Origin: Carex sylvatica | Lineage: Eukaryota > Streptophyta > Magnoliopsida > Poales > Cyperaceae | Direction of reading: 5' to 3' | DNA length: 21,129 nt | Assembly (NCBI GenBank): GCA_964058845.1 | Contig: CAXKVR010000081.1 | Coordinates: forward strand, 1-21,129 | Shown: in pieces, positions 16,958 through 21,129 of the stretch | Layout: the number at the start of each line of letters is the position of its first letter | How positions within the stretch are numbered: the stretch's first letter is position 1 | Position numbers and translations under genes: made by a program | Notes under the pieces: model-generated | Databases searched by the model: none | Seen by the model: the letters and a program-made list of their open reading frames with translations, nothing else | Told to the model about the DNA's origin: nothing

Positions 16958-18856
16958 TGTCACACCCCGCGGCCCCACGAGGCGTGACGGGTGCCTCCTG
17001 CCGTAGACATACGGTTGCCCGTATGCCTACAAGGCAAGTACGATATAAAAGAAAGTAAAACACAACCAAACAAACAAACAAATAACTAAGAAAAACAGTT
17101 CATAAATCCCAACTGGTCAGGTAATATCATACAAAATCCGTATCTCGATGGATACGTATCACCAAATGACATAGAGAACACATATATATACAATCAAAAC
17201 ATAAATCTATACATGTCTCTAGTCACAATACCAGACAGCTAAGCAGCGGTGAAAACCAGGCCTACCGACCTCGTGTCTCTCTCAGATCCGCCGAACCGGT
17301 ACCTGAAAAATTAACCCAAAAGAGGGGATGAGAATTGAATTCTCAGTGCGATAAATTGCCACAAATCGTCCCTGGACTTGCAATCAAAGATTATATTCAA
17401 AAAGTAAACACAAATAAAGCTCAAATCAGTTTATAATCATATATAAACATAAATGCACAAACCCGACAACATTTATCCAAATGAAATCACAATTCAGGAA
17501 TTGCCAAGATGAAATTCAAGCACACAATATTTGGTTTAACTCGATTTCAGAATATCTGGTAGTAACTACAGATGTTCCACCAAACTGGACCCCAATTCGT
17601 TCCCACTCATCTGTAGGGTTACAGACACCTACAGACGGCTGTACCAGGTAAAACTTTTTCTCATGACACTCATCTGTAGTTACAGGCTTAACTGTTTAAT
17701 TAAAAGTCTGGTTCTAATTCATATCCGGAAAATCCATATAAATCCAAATGACCATCCAAACGCATACCCCCTGGGTAATGCCTCCGATACACAGTCACCC
17801 ATAACCAAAATCATAATACAAAGTCACTTACCCCTCGTCCCAACCGGTACTGGGAACTGCTGAGGGCCAGACGATCTAAAGCTTTAGAACACTGAGCGTC
17901 ACAGTCCATGCATAGACTTGACAAATCCGGATTCACTCCCTGAGTGACATCATCACGGTGGATGACAATAATACCATATCCACTAACCGATGGTGACATA
18001 AAGCACGGTGACTTTAATTCCAAAATCAGATCATTCAGATCAACACAAATAATAACCATACCAGCATGCAAATCAATCAGATTTAAACAATTCGAGTTTC
18101 ACTTTATTTGGGCAATGCAATGCACATGAATCAAAACACAGTTTAATTTCTGAATATAAACTATCAGACAAGTCCAGAAACCCCGCACCTGAGTAATAGC
18201 ACGCTCGACTAAGGCTCAGGCGTCTCGAACGATCCAGAAATCCTTTGCCTCGTATGATTACCACCTATTTTACACGTTAAATTCGATTAACGCGTTCGAT
18301 TAATATCGGATAAGTCAACACCATTACCAAACCCTAATTCGAATTCCAATTCAATCGGTAGTCCTGAATAAACAACATGAATCGATATGTTTTACGAAGT
18401 TATAACTCGATTAATTCCAAAAATTTCCAGAGTTTCACTTGAAACTATCACAATTCCTTTCCATTACGACCCAACCCAAAAACCTTAGTTCAATTCCAAA
18501 TTCCACAAGAAAATCAATCCGATTATCGAGTTATAACGTTTCAAATCAAATTCAAATCCGAATTTCACCAAAATATAACAAATCAATTGAATTAGGGTTT
18601 CCAAGAGAAAAGGAAGATAAATCATATCAATTATCACAAATTAACCACTAATCGAGCTAGAACTCGATTACGAAACCCTAATCACAAGTTTCAACCGAAA
18701 TCATGACAAATCGAATAAATCGAATAAATTAAGGTTTTTCAAGAAATTACCAGGGAGAAATATATACCAAATTGAAGCTTTCTAATCGATCAAGGATCGT
18801 CAATTCAGCTCGAATCTCGATTTTCCGGTCAGTTCGATCAGATTCCACGCTCAATT

Positions 18857-18873
18857 TCTCTCTCTCTCTCTCT
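18857..18873. repeat. (TC)n microsatellite in solo LTR 2
   Basis: About eight TC units; on the minus strand an AG run in the presumed leader (R) part of the LTR. Confidence 0.9.
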
Positions 18874-19187
18874 TTCCCTTTTTGCTTCGGCTAGCCCTAA
18901 ACTCCCGAAATATTTCCTTTCAATTTTCGGTGGAATGAAATGAGAAGGAAGGAAATTTGTTTAATATTTGGAAATTTGCAAAATAACCCTCCAACTTTTA
19001 GTTATTAACAAACTTTAAAATGTTTGTTACAAATAGGCCCTTTATGTAAATGTTTTATTTCACAATTAAGCCCTTATGTAATATTTTTATTTATTAAAAA
19101 AAGAAAGAGAAAGAGAGAAGATGTTTATTTTATCCATTTTGCGAATAAGTCCCTCAAAAATGGCAAAAATAGCAAAAATATACACCA

Positions 19188-19383
19188 GTGCGGATCTCTC
19201 ATCCGCACTGCGGATCCATCCAGCCGCACTTACTGCGCAAATAACAAACATACACCCCAGTGCGGACCGATCATCCGCACTGCGGATCCGTCCAGCCGCA
19301 CTCACAGCGCAAATAGCAAACACACACCCCAGTGCGGACCGATCATCCGCACTGCGGATCCGTCCAGCCGCACTCACGGCGCA
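19188..19383. repeat. 72-bp tandem repeat with GTGCGG...CCGCAC hairpins
   Basis: Units start at 19188, 19260 and 19332; the first two are complete and the third ends about 19383. Each unit holds GTGCGGAYC followed by ATCCGCACTGCGGATC and CCAGCCGCACT, so every unit can form stems between GTGCGGA and TCCGCAC. Copies two and three are nearly identical, copy one has several changes, pointing to recent expansion. The array lies in the presumed U3 (regulatory) part of the LTR. Open frames on both strands here arise because 72 is a multiple of three. Confidence 0.95.
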
Positions 19384-19397
19384 GAAAAATGTCCGAG

Positions 19398-19608
19398 CCT
19401 AGTGCGGACGCACTGAGGCCAGTGCGGATGCTCCCATCCGCATTTAGTACTTAGCGAAATTTTCAGAAGAGTATATAACTCACCCGCAGTGCGTGTGCCC
19501 ATCCGCACCACCATCCGCACCCAGAGAAATTGCAGCCGTTTATTAAGGAACTTGTCCCAGTGCGGTTGAAGTCACCCGCAGTGCGGGTCATCCATCCGCA
19601 CTGGACCG
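19398..19608. repeat. Dispersed GTGCGG/CCGCAC motifs flanking the 72-bp array
   Basis: At least eight further copies of GTGCGG, CCGCAC or CCCGCAGTGCGG lie in both orientations between about 19398 and 19608, no longer with a fixed period. They look like older decayed units or recombined pieces of the same array. Confidence 0.8.
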
Positions 19609-19664
19609 TTTTTCTATATTTATTATTAGATTTACGATTCTAAAATTCATAATGTCACAGTTTG

Positions 19665-20249
19665 ATTTCTTCTTTCGACCACTCCGTTCTGTTGTGGGGA
19701 ATATGGGGCAGTCAGATACCTCTTAATACCCATTCTGTTGCAATACTCGACAAATTCAGCTGATCTGAACTCACCTCCTCGATCAGTTCTAAATGCCTTT
19801 AACTTTGCATTCTTCTCTACCTCGATCGCCTCCTTGACTTCCTTGAACGCGGAGAAGGCTTTGTCTTTGGTTTTCATCAACACAATCCACATGTATCTAC
19901 TGTAATCATCTACCAGTAAGAGGAAATATCTGTTACCGGCTGGAGTGGGAGGGGTAATAGGTCCACACAAGTCCCCGTGAATTAACTCTAGTGTCTCACT
20001 TGCTCTGAACCCTGCCTCTTGTGGAAAAGACAATCGGCGCTGCTTGCCAATTAAACATCCTCTACACGCTTCTTCTGTGCCTTCAATTCTTGGTAGCCCT
20101 TCTACCAAATTTTCTTGACACATCTTCTTTAGAGATTGAAAATTAATGTGCCCATATCTTGCATGCCATTTCCGTGTATCGGATTCAACACTTGTTTTTA
20201 AACACACAAACTGCACTAATTCGAGATTCAGAGTATATAGTCTGTTTTT
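19665..20249 (-). pseudogene. Integrase HHCC and catalytic core of copia element B
   Basis: Minus strand, same frame as the gag-protease segment upstream. A TAA at 20250-20252 is followed by an open frame. RKWHARYGHINF and ACRGCLIGKQ give the H-H-C-C zinc domain. LIHGDLCGPI, AFRTDRGGEF and PQQNGVVERRN supply the three catalytic residues D, D and E with the usual spacing. Solo LTR 2 interrupts directly after ERRNQT, so only the C-terminal part is displaced, to 16957 and below. All recognisable catalytic residues are present, but the protein is split and cannot be made as one chain. Confidence 0.93.
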
Positions 20250-21129
20250 TTATCTTTGAACACGGATAATCAACCTCCCATTTTTATCTAACACCTTTAA
20301 GCTACCACCTTCAAGTTGTACTTTGCACCCCCTTTCTTCAAGCTGCCCTAAACTAATGATATTGCTAGTCATCCTTGGAATATAATACACATCAGTTATC
20401 GCCCGGTGTTCTCCTGTATGCCCTTTGATTACCACAGTGCCACGCCCTCCTATAGGCACCTCTGACCCATCTCCAAGCTTCACTACACCTCGAATTGTTG
20501 TGTCAAGGTCTGTAAGATTTTCTATGCAACCCGTCATGTGATTGCTAGCTCCTGAATTTAAATACCAAATATTATCTTGAGTTTTCACCTTTACCCCCAT
20601 GTACAATTCCTCAGACTTTTCAGTAAGCGTCTCAATACCACAATTCACTTCTTGAGTTCTTATTAACTCATGCATTAGTAAGGCTGGCTCCTCTTCTTCT
20701 TTCTCTATCAGATTCACCCTTTCCTTCTTTGGTTTACGACACTCTGATGCAAAATGCCCAAAAATCGAGCAATTAAAACACTTGATCTTTGACTTGTCGA
20801 ATTTCTTGTATGGTTTTTTCTCATATTCCCCTTTCTGCCATCTTTCTTTACTGTTAGATCCTTCTCCATTCTTCCTTTCTTGCAAGGATAGTGCCTCCCA
20901 CTGTGAACGCGTAAGCATTAGTTTCTCATCTTCTTCTTTATTTTGTTGTCTCCCTTTTATACTCTCCTCAAATACTCTCAACCGCCCTACAGCTTCTGCC
21001 ACTGACATCGAAGATATGTCACCCCACTGTTCTATGGTTTCAATAATTGATAAGAATTTATCGGGTACGGCGCTAAATAACCTTTCTACCACAATACTTT
21101 CAGATCCACCCCCAGGGATCTAATTTCTC
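20250..21129 (-). pseudogene. Gag C-terminal part and protease of copia element B (partial)
   Basis: Open from a TAG at 21120-21122 to a TAA at 20250-20252. The right part has the helical gag end (DKFLSIIETIEQWGDI), a Lys/Glu-rich stretch and the zinc knuckle CFNCSIFGHFASEC (C-x2-C-x4-H-x4-C, all ligands present). The protease segment has WYLNSGASNHMTG, where the family has Asp-Ser/Thr-Gly-Ala: the codon is AAT (Asn) instead of an Asp codon, so the catalytic residue is lost. LGDGSEVPIGGRG and TDVYYIPRMTSNIISLGQLE complete the protease. There is no ATG at the right end; the frame simply enters from upstream gag outside the window. Because the two stops are in frame with integrase, they look like single-base changes in one former polyprotein. 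Confidence 0.92.

Larger units (their letters stand above)
16958..19659 (-). mobile_element. Long solo LTR, Gypsy Tekay/Del-like, nested in element B
   Basis: A 2702-bp insertion flanked by GTTTG on both sides (16953-16957 and 19660-19664). On the minus strand it begins TGTGACATTATG and ends GGGGTGTGACA. Removing it with one duplication restores the copia frame inside VVERRNQTVLGM. No coding frame and no second internal copy of its ends is seen, so it is read as a solo LTR. Minus orientation is inferred from the GGGGTGTGACA end, from an AG-repeat and gene-leader-like section near 18890-18780, and from ATTTTTCAGGTAC near 17303, all recalled as typical of long chromovirus (Tekay/Del) LTRs. U3 would be the GTGCGG-rich right part. 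GC-rich end blocks and an AT-rich centre (17350-18750) contrast with the surrounding copia DNA. Confidence 0.87.
14533..21129 (-). mobile_element. Ty1/copia LTR retrotransposon B, Tork/Tnt1-like (truncated by window)
   Basis: Domains on the minus strand run from a gag fragment with zinc knuckle at the right edge through protease, integrase, reverse transcriptase and RNase H, ending near 14744. A polypurine tract and a probable short 3' LTR follow. The 5' LTR and most of gag lie beyond the right edge. The protein style (WHARYGHINF, RYLTAPYSPQQNGVVERRN, SDSDMAGDLDDRKSTTG) resembles Tnt1-94-type elements of the Tork lineage, by recall. Integrase is split by a 2.7-kb solo LTR at 16958-19659. Stops at 16331-16333, 20250-20252 and 21120-21122 lie in the same reading frame, and the protease active-site Asp is replaced, so the element is dead. 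The left boundary is tentative because the partner LTR is not visible. Confidence 0.9.

Noticed and set aside
17663..18651. Short open frames on both strands inside solo LTR 2
   Set aside because: All are short, without domain features, and lie in LTR sequence bounded by a clean 5-bp duplication.
19188..19383. CRISPR-like or integron-like palindromic repeats
   Set aside because: Whole 72-bp units repeat with no variable spacers, in eukaryotic LTR DNA.
19024..19416. Open frames on both strands with 24-residue repeats
   Set aside because: They come from the 72-bp array (a multiple of three) in the LTR; no start context or codon signal supports a gene.
20782..21123. 113-codon plus-strand open frame
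   Set aside because: Antisense shadow of the copia B gag region with its zinc knuckle.

Overview
The window reads as nuclear DNA of a flowering plant, probably a eudicot. It is AT-rich, has intron-like signals (GT/AG borders with matching phases), and is dominated by plant-type transposable elements: Ty1/copia retrotransposons, long solo LTRs and a CACTA DNA transposon. I see no bacterial gene organisation, no rRNA or tRNA gene, and no CRISPR array. Species cannot be read from the sequence alone. Layout: positions 1-3984 are host-like DNA. They hold a probable small gene (minus strand, about 21-1105, three exons) resembling the N-terminal universal-stress-protein (USP) domain of plant U-box/USP proteins, then about 2.6 kb of AT-rich non-coding DNA with a degenerate MITE-like element (2171-2574) and an old duplicated block (3237-3590). 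An unrecognised minus-strand open exon (3779-3984) is cut off by a CACTA element. Positions 3985-6943 are a complete-looking non-autonomous CACTA element: 15-bp terminal inverted repeats, 3-bp target duplication ATT, arrays of small hairpins inside both ends, no transposase, and a short possibly spliced ORF. Only 38 bp of host DNA separate it from copia element A (6982-13138, minus strand). Element A has both LTRs, the primer-binding site, the polypurine tract and a 5-bp target duplication ATTTA. It is coding-dead (frameshifts, stops, shortened gag), and a 1668-bp Gypsy-type solo LTR (10201-11868, target duplication AGACA on the plus strand) sits in its integrase region. Positions 13144-14532 are host-like non-coding DNA with two microsatellites. 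From about 14533 to the right edge lies copia element B, also minus strand and truncated by the window. Its 2.7-kb solo LTR (16958-19659, target duplication GTTTG, Tekay/Del-like ends) again interrupts integrase, just after the last catalytic residue. The order of events can be read: element A entered host DNA and was later hit by solo LTR 1; element B entered independently and was hit by solo LTR 2. The internal parts of the two Gypsy elements are gone, as expected from LTR-LTR recombination. Element B keeps a 528-codon open reverse transcriptase/RNase H segment but has several stops and an Asp-to-Asn change at the protease active site, so no element here is autonomous. The most unusual points are the tandem hairpin arrays of the CACTA element and the palindrome at its right junction, the short CACTA-internal ORF, the 72-bp GTGCGG/CCGCAC tandem array in solo LTR 2, and the two host gene remnants. 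I found no evidence of a new multi-gene system.
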